Source of the DNA: Solimonas sp036405815
GTDB lineage: Bacteria; Pseudomonadota; Gammaproteobacteria; Nevskiales; Nevskiaceae
Length of the DNA stretch: 64,000 bases
Assembly (NCBI GenBank): GCA_036405815.1
Contig: DASWWX010000058.1
Location: 14,143 to 78,142 of the forward strand
Reading direction: 5' to 3'
Part shown: in pieces, positions 53,179 through 60,821 of the stretch
Layout: the number at the start of each line of letters is the position of its first letter
How positions within the stretch are numbered: position 1 is the first letter of the stretch
Made by a program: the position numbers and the translations under genes
Notes under the pieces: model-generated
Seen by the model: the letters and a program-made list of their open reading frames with translations, nothing else
Database searches by the model: none
What the model was told of the DNA's origin: nothing

Positions 53179-53209
53179 CCCGTCCGCGCCCCAAGCCGGA
53201 CGGGTTTTT
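53179..53209 (+). terminator. Intrinsic terminator between rplY and pth
   Basis: 8-bp stem (53179-53186 with 53197-53204) followed directly by five T. It ends rplY transcription 18 bases ahead of the pth start, unless readthrough feeds pth. Confidence 0.8.
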
Positions 53210-53227
53210 CGTTAGATTCTTCCCGCC

Positions 53228-53839
53228 ATGTCCTCCGCGCTCAAAGCCATCGTCGGCCTCGGCAATCCCGGCAGCGATTACGCCCGCACGCGGCACAACG
53301 CGGGCTTCTGGCTGGTCGATCGCCTGGCCGATCGCCATCGCGGCAACTTTCGTGTGGAGAACAAGTTCCACGGTGAAACGGCGCGCGTGACGATCGGCGG
53401 ACAGGATGTGCTGCTGCTCAAGCCCGCCACATTCATGAACCGCAGCGGCCTCGCGGCGCAGGCGCTGGCGCAGTTCTACAAGCTGACGCCCGCCGACATC
53501 CTGATCGCGCACGACGAGCTCGACCTGCCGGCGGGCACCACGCGCCTGAAGTCGGGCGGCGGCCACGGCGGCCACAACGGCCTGCGCGACCTGCATCGCG
53601 TGTTCGGTGAGGGTTACCTGCGCGCGCGGCTTGGTATCGGTCATCCCGGCGACAAGAATCTCGTGCTGAACTACGTGCTCGGACGGCCCTCGAAAGCCGA
53701 CGAGGACGCCATCCTCAAATCGCTCGACGACGTCTGCGACGCCATCGACACCTGGTTCACGCGCGGCTGGGACCGCGCGGTGACCCAGCTCCATTCCCTG
53801 TCGACGCCCAGCAAACCCGGCGTCGGCCCCAAGACCTGA
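53228..53839 (+). CDS. pth: Peptidyl-tRNA hydrolase
   Basis: A 203-residue Pth. Motifs GLGNPGSDYARTRHNAGFWLVD (catalytic His), FMNRSGLAAQAL, DELDLPAG with the catalytic Asp, and SGGGHGGHNGLRDL. It frees tRNA from prematurely released peptidyl-tRNA. ychF follows after 15 bases, a universal pairing. Confidence 0.96.
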   Translation: MSSALKAIVGLGNPGSDYARTRHNAGFWLVDRLADRHRGNFRVENKFHGETARVTIGGQDVLLLKPATFMNRSGLAAQALAQFYKLTPADILIAHDELDLPAGTTRLKSGGGHGGHNGLRDLHRVFGEGYLRARLGIGHPGDKNLVLNYVLGRPSKADEDAILKSLDDVCDAIDTWFTRGWDRAVTQLHSLSTPSKPGVGPKT

Positions 53840-53854
53840 GACGGAAGAACCATC

Positions 53855-54949
53855 ATGGGCATCAAGTGCGGCATCGTCGGCCTGCCGAACGTCGGCAAGT
53901 CCACCCTGTTCAACGCGCTCACCAAGGCCGCGATTCCGGCGGAGAACTATCCGTTCTGCACGATCGACCCCAACGTCGGCATCGTGCCGGTGCCGGACCT
54001 GCGCCTCGACGCGCTGTCCGCGATCGTCAAACCGCAGCGCATCGTGCCGACCACGGTGGAATTCGTGGACATCGCCGGGCTGGTCGCTGGCGCGTCCAAG
54101 GGTGAAGGCCTCGGCAACCAGTTCCTTGGCCACATCCGCGAGACTGACGCGATCGCGCACGTCACGCGCTGCTTCGACAACGACGACGTGATCCATGTCG
54201 CCGGCAAGCCGGATCCGATCCGCGACATCGAGATCATCAACACCGAGCTCGCCCTCGCCGACCTCGACAGCGTCAGCAAGGCCGTGGAGCGCACCGCCAA
54301 GACCGCGAAGTCCGGCAACAAGGACGCCATCGCGCGCGTGGAGCTGCTCAAGCGCGTGCAGGCCCATCTGGACGCCGGCAAGCCGGTGCGCTCGATGGCG
54401 CTGGAAGCTGAAGAGAAGGTGCAGCTACGCGAGTTCTCGTTCATCACCGGCAAGCCGGCGCTGTACATCGCCAACGTCGACGAGGCAGGCCTCAAGAACG
54501 GCAACGAGTATCTGAAGCGCGTGCAGGACTACGCCACCGCCGAAGGCTCGCAAGTGGTGCCGGTCTGCGCGGCGATCGAAGCCGAGATCGCGTTGCTCGA
54601 CGATGCCGACAAGCTCGCCTTCCTCTCCGATCTCGGCCTCGACGAGCCAGGCCTCAACCGCGTGATCCGCGGCGCCTACGCGCTACTGGGCCTGCAGACC
54701 TACTTCACCGCCGGCGTGCAGGAAGTGCGCGCCTGGACCGTCAAGGTCGGCGCGACCGGGCCGCAGGCCGCGGGCGTGATCCACACCGACTTCGAGAAGG
54801 GCTTCATCCGCGCCGAAGTGATCGGCTACGACGACTACATCCAGTACAAGGGTGAAGCCGGCGCCAAGGAAGCCGGCAAGTGGCGCCTGGAAGGCAAGGA
54901 GTACATCGTCCGCGAGGGCGACGTGATGCACTTCCGTTTCAACGTCTGA
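53855..54949 (+). CDS. ychF: Redox-regulated ATPase/GTPase YchF
   Basis: A 364-residue OBG-family P-loop protein. P-loop GLPNVGKSTLFNALTKA, switch VDIAGLVAGASKGEGLGN and NVDEAG in place of NKxD explain why the family prefers ATP. The C-terminal TGS domain ends in YIVREGDVMHFRFNV. YchF binds ribosomes and helps in oxidative-stress control. Usual partner of pth. Confidence 0.95.
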   Translation: MGIKCGIVGLPNVGKSTLFNALTKAAIPAENYPFCTIDPNVGIVPVPDLRLDALSAIVKPQRIVPTTVEFVDIAGLVAGASKGEGLGNQFLGHIRETDAIAHVTRCFDNDDVIHVAGKPDPIRDIEIINTELALADLDSVSKAVERTAKTAKSGNKDAIARVELLKRVQAHLDAGKPVRSMALEAEEKVQLREFSFITGKPALYIANVDEAGLKNGNEYLKRVQDYATAEGSQVVPVCAAIEAEIALLDDADKLAFLSDLGLDEPGLNRVIRGAYALLGLQTYFTAGVQEVRAWTVKVGATGPQAAGVIHTDFEKGFIRAEVIGYDDYIQYKGEAGAKEAGKWRLEGKEYIVREGDVMHFRFNV

Positions 54950-54985
54950 TCAACATCGGGGCAAACGCCGACCCGCGTCGACACT

Positions 54986-55876
54986 TCAACCAAGCGGGGT
55001 CCACCTCGAAGCATCGGCGACCGGTGGCGTCGCGCGCCGCCCTTCGGTACCGGGCCGTGCGCCCGGTGCATCCGTTGCCGGTGCCGGTTCCGCCTCGGGC
55101 GTGGCGGCGGGCGCCGCCGGGGCTGGCGGCGGCTCGTGATACAGCGTGGCGACGATCTCGCCCCGCTCGTCGAGCGCCACGATGACGCTGGCGTAGAACC
55201 CATGTAGCGGGAAGAACCGCAGGCGTGCCGCGTCCGCGCCCCGCATCAGGTCCGCATAGTCGGCCGCCAGCGCGGCATCTGCCTTCACGACGCTGGGCAT
55301 GTCCAGTGCCGCCGCCCGCATCGTCTCCAGATGCGGCGCCATCGGCTCGTACAGGAAGGCGAGCCCCTCTGGCCCCACGCCGGCCAGCATGCCGAACGCG
55401 GCCACCCCGGCACTCTCGTCATCCGTGCGCGGGTCACGGGCAAAAACCCAGTACACCGGCCCGTCGCCCAGCCGCTCCCAGGTGCCCGGCGCGACGTCCT
55501 GATCGACGAAGGTTTCACGGGTCGTCACGTACAAGGCGCCGTCGTAATAGGCCACGCTCCACGGACGCACCGATTGCACGTTGTACATCCCGTACACCAG
55601 CGCCACGCCCTGGATCAGCGCGATACAGGTGAAATCGAACGCCAGCGCGCGCCGCGATTTCGCCGGATTGAACACCAGGAAGGTCAACGTCGGCCCCAGC
55701 ACCAGATCGACCAGCGCCATGATCCGCAGGCCCTGCCAGCCGCCATCCGTCACGAACAGCGGCCCCGGGTACCAGTGAAAAACAATGACGTAAAGACACG
55801 CCAGGAACAGCAGCAAGCTGATCCCGAGGTGGATCAGCATGGCGCGCAGCTTGTGCAACAGCAGGGCCTTAAACAT
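54986..55876 (-). CDS. TfpZ/TfpX-like type IV pilin accessory membrane protein
   Basis: A 296-residue protein with about four N-terminal hydrophobic helices (LHKLRAMLIHLGISLLLFLACL, then GGWQGLRIMALVDLVLGPTLTFLVF, then CIALIQGVALVYGMYNV) and a large non-membrane C-terminal part with the conserved FHWYPGP and a Pro-rich tail. This matches the TfpZ-type accessory family, usually next to a pilin gene; none is present in this window. The ATG at 55876 starts the conserved LLLHKLRAM block. Function: pilin glycosylation or assembly help in known cases. Confidence 0.75.
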   Translation of the reverse strand: MFKALLLHKLRAMLIHLGISLLLFLACLYVIVFHWYPGPLFVTDGGWQGLRIMALVDLVLGPTLTFLVFNPAKSRRALAFDFTCIALIQGVALVYGMYNVQSVRPWSVAYYDGALYVTTRETFVDQDVAPGTWERLGDGPVYWVFARDPRTDDESAGVAAFGMLAGVGPEGLAFLYEPMAPHLETMRAAALDMPSVVKADAALAADYADLMRGADAARLRFFPLHGFYASVIVALDERGEIVATLYHEPPPAPAAPAATPEAEPAPATDAPGARPGTEGRRATPPVADASRWTPLG

Positions 55877-55981
55877 CGGGCGCACGACTCCGGATCGGGT
55901 TTGGCCGGCCAAGCGGCAGGTTTCGGCTGAATTCTAGGCGGGACCATGCACTTGCCAAGCCCGAGCCTCAGCCGTCGCCAT

Positions 55982-56010
55982 TTGCCTCGGCTGCGCGACT
56001 TGCCTAAAAT
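55982..56010 (+). promoter_or_regulatory. Promoter of tRNA-Met
   Basis: TTGCCT at 55982-55987 and TAAAAT at 56005-56010 with a 17-base spacer, 20 bases ahead of the tRNA-Met 5' end. Confidence 0.7.
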
Positions 56011-56030
56011 CCGCGGCCCTGTCGTCCCGT

Positions 56031-56107
56031 GGTGATGTAGCTCAGACGGTTAGAGCGCGGCACTCATAATGCTGAGGTCGGTGGTTCGATTCCACTCATC
56101 ACCACCA
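56031..56107 (+). tRNA. tRNA-Met (CAT anticodon, elongator)
   Basis: 77 bases with encoded CCA. Acceptor GGTGATG pairs with CATCACC (56097-56103); anticodon loop CTCATAA with CAT at 56065-56067; T-arm GGTTCGATTCC. A fully paired first acceptor base pair and TAGCTCAG D-arm point to the elongator form. Confidence 0.95.
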
Positions 56108-56165
56108 TCTTTTCCTGCACCGAAAGCCCGAGCGGCTTTTCGCGACGATCGAGGGTCCGTAGCGC

Positions 56166-57332
56166 ATGACGGTCGTCATCGCCTCCGAGCTGGGCGCCGG
56201 ATACGGGCACGCCACCCAGATCAGCCTCACAGCGCAATGCGTGGTCGAACTCGGCCATCGGCCGGTCGCCGTCACCCGCGACATCGGCACCCTGCGCACC
56301 GTGATCGGCTACCAGACGCCCTGCGACGTCCTGGCCGCGCCGGTCCGCTTGCGCGGCGCGCCGCAGTTCACCCGCGTCCACAGCTTTGCGGACATTCTGG
56401 TCGAAGCGGGATTCGCCGAGCTGCGTGACCTGACCGCTCGCCTGCGCGCGTGGGTCAGCCTGTTCGAGCTGTGCAAGGCGGATCATCTGGTACTGGATCA
56501 TGCGCCGACGGCGCTGTTCGCGGCCCACGCGATCGGCCTGCCCTGTGTCGCCACCACGTCCAGCTTCTCGATTCCACCCGCGGTCGCGCCGTTTCCGTCG
56601 ATCCTGCCCAACGCCCAGACCCCGCCTGCCGTTCGCGAACAACGCGAACGGCAACTGCTGGCGCTGTTGAGCCAGGCGCTAGGGGAAATCGGCCTGAAGG
56701 CGCCGGACCGTCTGCAAGACCCGTTTGCCCATCTGCCGGCCGGCCTGGCCAACATCGCGGAGCTGGACCACTATGGGCCTCGCGCGCAGGCACGTTATCT
56801 GGGCTGCGCCTCGCACACCGTCGGCACCGCGCCGCAATGGCCATTGCGAGGCGGCGCGCGCCTGTTCTTCTACGCGCCCTGGCATCCGGCGATTCGTGAA
56901 GGCTTGCAGCATCTGGTGGATGCCGGCCACCGGATCTGTGCGGTGATTCCCAACGCACCTGCCGATGCGCCCACCGCCGACAATCTGGTGTTGCATCGCC
57001 ATCTCGTCGACATTCACGCGGCACTCGATGCCTGCGAGATTTTCGTCGGGCATTGCTCCATACACAGCCTCATCGCCAGCCTGCGCCTGGGCAAGCCCTG
57101 CGTGATGCTGCCGCTCTGGCAAGAGCAAAATCTTCTGGCGCATCGCGTGGTTCAGACTGGCGCCGGCCTGACGGTGACGCCGCAGACCATCGCCGCCGCC
57201 GTCGCGCAGATGCTGCAACAGATGCCAACCTTCGCGGCCGCTGCCCAAGCCTTTTCGCAGCGCCACGCGGCCATTGACAGCCGCGCCGCGCATCTCGCCT
57301 TCCTGCGCGACACGATCGGCGCGCGCGCCTAG
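56166..57332 (+). CDS. UGT/GT-B-type glycosyltransferase
   Basis: A 388-residue protein with a GT-B layout: N-terminal Rossmann half starting MTVVIASELGAGYGHATQI, and a C-terminal half with VGHCSIHSLIASLRLGKPCVMLPLWQEQNLLAHRVVQTGAG, which is the UGT donor-binding region (HCG-like GxxS and a Gln-rich turn). Such enzymes transfer a sugar from a nucleotide donor to a lipophilic acceptor. It is tail-to-tail with the alpha/beta hydrolase (stop codons overlap by 4 bases) and could glycosylate the product of the adjacent minus-strand cluster; that link is inference. Confidence 0.78.
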   Translation: MTVVIASELGAGYGHATQISLTAQCVVELGHRPVAVTRDIGTLRTVIGYQTPCDVLAAPVRLRGAPQFTRVHSFADILVEAGFAELRDLTARLRAWVSLFELCKADHLVLDHAPTALFAAHAIGLPCVATTSSFSIPPAVAPFPSILPNAQTPPAVREQRERQLLALLSQALGEIGLKAPDRLQDPFAHLPAGLANIAELDHYGPRAQARYLGCASHTVGTAPQWPLRGGARLFFYAPWHPAIREGLQHLVDAGHRICAVIPNAPADAPTADNLVLHRHLVDIHAALDACEIFVGHCSIHSLIASLRLGKPCVMLPLWQEQNLLAHRVVQTGAGLTVTPQTIAAAVAQMLQQMPTFAAAAQAFSQRHAAIDSRAAHLAFLRDTIGARA

Positions 57333-58219
57333 CGCGGACCCAGCGGCCGCAGGCAGAACCGCGTCACCGCCGACACCACATCGCGGTCCTGCAGGATGCG
57401 GCGATGACCCAGGCCACGCGTCGCCACCAGCTCCGCACCCACCGTTTTCGCGAGCCGTTCGCCGACGGCGATTGGCACCACGCGGTCGCCGTGGTCGTGC
57501 ACCACCAGCAGTGACGCCGCGTGCCAGGCCTGCGCCCGTGTCAGCGCATGAGCGGTCGCGCATTCCTGCAGCTCGCAGGCGTAGTGCAGGCGCGCACGTG
57601 CCCGCAGGGCCGAGACGCAGGATGGCGGCAGCCGCAGTTGTCCGGCAATCAGCTCGATCTCCGCTTGCAGATCACCGCCCGGCGCAATCAGCGCAAGCCG
57701 GTGTATCGGCGCTGCATAACGCTCACGGCAAGTCGCCGCCACCGCCGCGCCCAGGGAGTGCGCGATCATGGCGTCGACCGGCCCCTGCGCCTCGATCAGC
57801 GCCGCGAGCGCCGCCGCCATGCGATGCACGTCGGTTTGCCGGCCGGGCGACGCCCCGTGCGCCGGCAGGTCGAGCGCGAGCACGCGCCAGCCCTGCGCCC
57901 GCAGCGGTGGCACGAAGGCGAGCAGATCGTCTGACCTGCCTTCCCAGCCATGCACCAGCACCGCGAGCGGACCCCGCTCGCCCCAGGCATGGATGCGCAG
58001 ATGCTGACCCTCGAAGTCCAGTTCCAACGGACGAGCCGACGCCGCTGCCCCTCTGGAATCGCGCCGCCGCGCAGGCCTCAGCATGCGGCCGAAGATCCAG
58101 GCGGCGGTGGCGCGTGGCGCCAAGCTACCGACCAGACGAAACAGGGCGCGAATCGGTGCCGGCACCGGTCGCGCCGCAGTCGGCATCGATTCCAGCTTGG
58201 CAGCACTTCCATCAGGCAT
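57329..58219 (-). CDS. Alpha/beta hydrolase
   Basis: A 296-residue alpha/beta-hydrolase. HG motif LVHGWEG, nucleophile elbow AHSLGAA with Ser155, Asp in VVHDHGDRVVP and His in GLGHRRIL complete the triad. The GGAGG with 8-base spacing before the ATG at 58219 supports this start. It overlaps the end of the AlkB-like gene by 8 bases, so it is the last gene of the four-gene operon. Possible roles are hydrolysis of an acyl ester or amide intermediate, or removal of the signal; not decidable from sequence. Confidence 0.85.
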   Translation of the reverse strand: MPDGSAAKLESMPTAARPVPAPIRALFRLVGSLAPRATAAWIFGRMLRPARRRDSRGAAASARPLELDFEGQHLRIHAWGERGPLAVLVHGWEGRSDDLLAFVPPLRAQGWRVLALDLPAHGASPGRQTDVHRMAAALAALIEAQGPVDAMIAHSLGAAVAATCRERYAAPIHRLALIAPGGDLQAEIELIAGQLRLPPSCVSALRARARLHYACELQECATAHALTRAQAWHAASLLVVHDHGDRVVPIAVGERLAKTVGAELVATRGLGHRRILQDRDVVSAVTRFCLRPLGPR

Positions 58220-59255
58220 GGACCATTCCTCCAGGAGACGGCGAACCCGCGTGCGATGCGGTCGCATCGGCCAGACGCGCATCGATCACGCGCCGCCACA
58301 AGGGCGGGATCAACGCCAGAAACACCATCAGAAAGAAGCTGTAAGGCAGGCGCGGCGCCTGCGGCGTCACCTGCAGGTCGGCGGCTGCGATGCGGGGATC
58401 AAGGTGATGTTGCGCGTGGCGGTTCAGGTTGAAGACCAGCAGGCCGCAGATCGGGTCATCGCTGTCCCAGGCATGCGATGCGCCAATCCGCGTATCCGTG
58501 CACCGCCGCAATCCGTAGTGCTGCACGAAGTTGACGGCCTCAAGCAGATGCACCGCCATCAAGCTCTGCAGCAGGAACAACAAGACCGCCCAGGGGCCAA
58601 ACGCCAGCCACACCATCAGGAAGATCAGGGTCTGGACCAGGGCATAGCGGATCATGCGGTTGCTGAAGCCGAGCACCGGCAACCCGCGACGGCGGCGTTG
58701 TCCGGCCTCGATCGCCCAGGCGCTGCCGATCCCGCGCAGCAGCACCGCACCGAAGAAGGTCGGAAACGTATCGCCGGCCTTCGCGCTGGCCGGATCGTGC
58801 GCCGTGCCGACATGCCGGTGATGGCCGTACACATGCTCGATCCGGAAATGCAGGTAGCTGACCATCGCCAACAGCGCGAGACCGAGCCCGCGCTCGCGGC
58901 GGCTGCGTCGATGGATCAGTTCGTGAGCGGCGGTGATGCCGGCGGTGCCGGTCATCAGACCGACCCCGGAAACCAGCCCCATGAAAGCCCACGCGCCCAG
59001 GTCCGTTCGCGACACCAGCGCCAGCGCGTAGATCAGTACGCCGGCCTGCGCCAGCGCGTAGCACCAGAACCAGATCGGCGCGAACAGTTGCCGCAAGTGG
59101 CGTTGCGAAACCTGCCAGCCCGGCCGCTGCCATTTCACGATCTGATCCAGCATCGGCACGAAGACGATGTTGAACAGCGCCATCGCCCAAGCCGCTACTG
59201 CACCGCCGCTTAACAGCAGCGTCATCAGCAGCGCCGGATAGATCAAGGCGGGCAT
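58212..59255 (-). CDS. AlkB-type integral-membrane monooxygenase/hydroxylase
   Basis: A 347-residue membrane protein with all four His clusters of the alkane 1-monooxygenase/desaturase family: HELIH (111-115), EHVYGHHRH (140-148), NFVQHYGL (242-249) and LNRHAQHH (277-284), with the AlkB-like Asn-Phe-x-x-His-Tyr-Gly order. Several hydrophobic helices surround them. The family puts a hydroxyl on the end of alkanes or fatty acyl chains using a diiron centre, rubredoxin and NADH. No rubredoxin gene is nearby. Packed into the LuxR-linked operon, it probably hydroxylates an acyl chain made there. Confidence 0.88.
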   Translation of the reverse strand: MPALIYPALLMTLLLSGGAVAAWAMALFNIVFVPMLDQIVKWQRPGWQVSQRHLRQLFAPIWFWCYALAQAGVLIYALALVSRTDLGAWAFMGLVSGVGLMTGTAGITAAHELIHRRSRRERGLGLALLAMVSYLHFRIEHVYGHHRHVGTAHDPASAKAGDTFPTFFGAVLLRGIGSAWAIEAGQRRRRGLPVLGFSNRMIRYALVQTLIFLMVWLAFGPWAVLLFLLQSLMAVHLLEAVNFVQHYGLRRCTDTRIGASHAWDSDDPICGLLVFNLNRHAQHHLDPRIAAADLQVTPQAPRLPYSFFLMVFLALIPPLWRRVIDARLADATASHAGSPSPGGMVHA

Positions 59256-59971
59256 CACGCAGCTTCGGAAGTGAAACGAGAAGGCACTTCCACGTTCGAT
59301 GCAAGGCGTGCTCCGGCCCCGGATGCGGCAGGACGGCACCGCTGCTGGATGCAACGCATCACGTACTGCTGGTGAAACCAGCGACGCGCACGCGCGTGTA
59401 GATAGGCAACGGACTCGGCGTCGCGCGTGTCGTAGTAGATGACGAAATCGCGCAGGTCCGGCCGGCCCAGCAGATGCAGCGGCGGATGATCGACCGGCAC
59501 CACGCCGAAGTCGGCGAAGAACCGCAAGGTCTGCAGGCGCGTGATACCGACCACCGCCGCATAGCCCTGTCGATGCGCGACGCAGGCGCAGTGATACAGG
59601 ATCACGCCCAGCAGAACCGTGGCACGGAACTCCGTGGCGATGACGACGTTGTTCACTTCCAGCCAGCGCGCGGTGTTGCCCTGGACCTGTGCCGGCAACC
59701 ACTGGTGATAGGGACTGTCCGCATCCGCCACCGGCGTGAGCCGGAAGATGCCGGCGATGCGGCCGTCGTGGCGGACGACGAAGCACTGCGAATCCGCTTC
59801 CGGCATGACGCGCTCGCTCATGAAACCCAGCGGCTCGTAGACCTGCGCCAGCAGATGCCGGTAATGCTGCTCGTCCGCAACCGAGCGCAATGCCTGCACC
59901 GTGTAGGCCTCGGGCCGGTAGGGGGACGGCGTCTCGGTGACGGCCGGTACCGCGGGCAGGCTTGCGAGCAT
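59255..59971 (-). CDS. N-acyl synthase-like GNAT protein (FeeM/LuxI-like fold)
   Basis: A 238-residue protein with the GNAT-like fold shared by FeeM N-acyl amino-acid synthases and LuxI AHL synthases. The region YRHLLAQVYEPLGFMSE, then AGIFRLTP, then WLEVNNVVIATEFRATVLLGVILYHCACVAHRQGY and RFFADFGVVP follow the family order; the Arg in FRLTP and Asn/Glu in EVNN are the usual anchor positions. It most likely moves an acyl chain from acyl-ACP to an amino acceptor. It overlaps the AlkB-like gene by one base and the diiron oxidase gene by one, so all are co-translated. Confidence 0.75.
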   Translation of the reverse strand: MLASLPAVPAVTETPSPYRPEAYTVQALRSVADEQHYRHLLAQVYEPLGFMSERVMPEADSQCFVVRHDGRIAGIFRLTPVADADSPYHQWLPAQVQGNTARWLEVNNVVIATEFRATVLLGVILYHCACVAHRQGYAAVVGITRLQTLRFFADFGVVPVDHPPLHLLGRPDLRDFVIYYDTRDAESVAYLHARARRWFHQQYVMRCIQQRCRPAASGAGARLASNVEVPSRFTSEAA

Positions 59972-60672
59972 CAGGCCGCCGCTCGTGGCGCGTCGATCGA
60001 CGTCGCGTCGGTCGGCACCGCATCACCGACATCGCAGAACAGCTGCCCGTAGTAGCGGTACGTCATGCGACGCGCCTGCACCACGTCTTCGAATTCGGCC
60101 TCATCGCGCAGGTAATCGTTGACGGCGCGCTGCGCTTCGCGCAGGTGACGCTGATCGAAGCCCGCATGCGACCGCAGGAAGGTCAGCGCCTTGTCGGGTA
60201 TCCCATAGCGCTGCGCCAGCACTTGCGCCATACCGCCGGCCAGTGTCGCCCCCATGCCTTCGGTCGCTGTGGCCACACCGAGCATCGCAACCGGATTGCC
60301 GTAGGTCGCCATGTAGTAGTTCTGCGTCACCAGACCCCAGGCGCCCGCGCCGGGCGCGCCGGCGACACGTGCCTGCGCGTCCTCGCCCAGGTGCGCCAGA
60401 TCTTTGAGGCAGAACAGCTCATGCCCATGCTCGTCGTTGGCCTGTTCCAGGAACCAGGCCCGCAGGGCGCGACGCTCGTCGCCCAGACGCGCCGCCGCCA
60501 ACGCAAGACAACGCGCCGTGTGACGAACCAGGTGATAGGTCTGGACCAGATAAGCGACGTAATGCGCGTGCGTCACGCCGCCCTGCGCCAGCAGCTTCAG
60601 CAACGGATTGCCGAGAATGTGGTCGTCGTATTCGGCGCGCGTGCGCGCCACCAGCAGTTGAAATCGATCCAT
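59971..60672 (-). CDS. Haem-oxygenase-like diiron oxidase family protein
   Basis: A 233-residue all-helical protein of the TenA/haem-oxygenase-like group. Candidate iron ligands: Glu81 and His84 (NDEHGHE), Glu138 (ATATEGMG), and His169, Asp173 and His176 (SHAGFDQRH). This spacing resembles haem-oxygenase-like diiron oxidases such as UndA, which oxidatively decarboxylates fatty acids to 1-alkenes, and N-oxygenases. The ATG at 60672 has GGGGAAGGGG before it. It is the first gene of the lux-box-controlled operon. Confidence 0.75.
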   Translation of the reverse strand: MDRFQLLVARTRAEYDDHILGNPLLKLLAQGGVTHAHYVAYLVQTYHLVRHTARCLALAAARLGDERRALRAWFLEQANDEHGHELFCLKDLAHLGEDAQARVAGAPGAGAWGLVTQNYYMATYGNPVAMLGVATATEGMGATLAGGMAQVLAQRYGIPDKALTFLRSHAGFDQRHLREAQRAVNDYLRDEAEFEDVVQARRMTYRYYGQLFCDVGDAVPTDATSIDAPRAAA

Positions 60673-60689
60673 GGCCCCTTCCCCGATCG

Positions 60690-60705
60690 GCGGCTCGTGA
60701 GCCGC
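60690..60705 (-). other. Hairpin in the 5' leader of the cluster
   Basis: 7-bp perfect inverted repeat (60690-60696 with 60699-60705) around GT, about 18 bases upstream of the diiron oxidase start on the minus strand, so it would lie in the leader RNA next to the ribosome-binding site. Confidence 0.45.
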
Positions 60706-60743
60706 GCTTGAGGAATAGAGGACCAAAAAAACGGCGGCGCGGA

Positions 60744-60763
60744 CCCTGTCCGTTCGGACAGGT
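60744..60763 (-). promoter_or_regulatory. lux-box-like 20-bp palindrome
   Basis: CCTGTCCG (60745-60752) and CGGACAGG (60755-60762) are perfect arms around TT. Over 20 bases the element reads CCCTGT-N8-ACAGGT, matching the CTGT...ACAG ends and the 20-bp length of lux boxes. It lies between the luxR stop and the first operon gene, about 72 bases upstream of its ATG, at a distance compatible with class II activation (box near -42). Confidence 0.8.
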
Positions 60764-60821
60764 GCCAGGTCGGTGGATTTGGACTAAGCCGCGCAGCTGC
60801 CGGCCGCTCAGTCCCGAGGGT

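Noticed and set aside
56121..56140. Small hairpin after tRNA-Met
   Set aside because: Stem of 6-7 pairs with a short T-run inside the stem; too weak to list as a terminator.
59256..60032. Apparent N-terminal extension of the AlkB-like protein
   Set aside because: This part overlaps the N-acyl synthase gene in another frame and has no family features; the start at 59255 fits the operon spacing.
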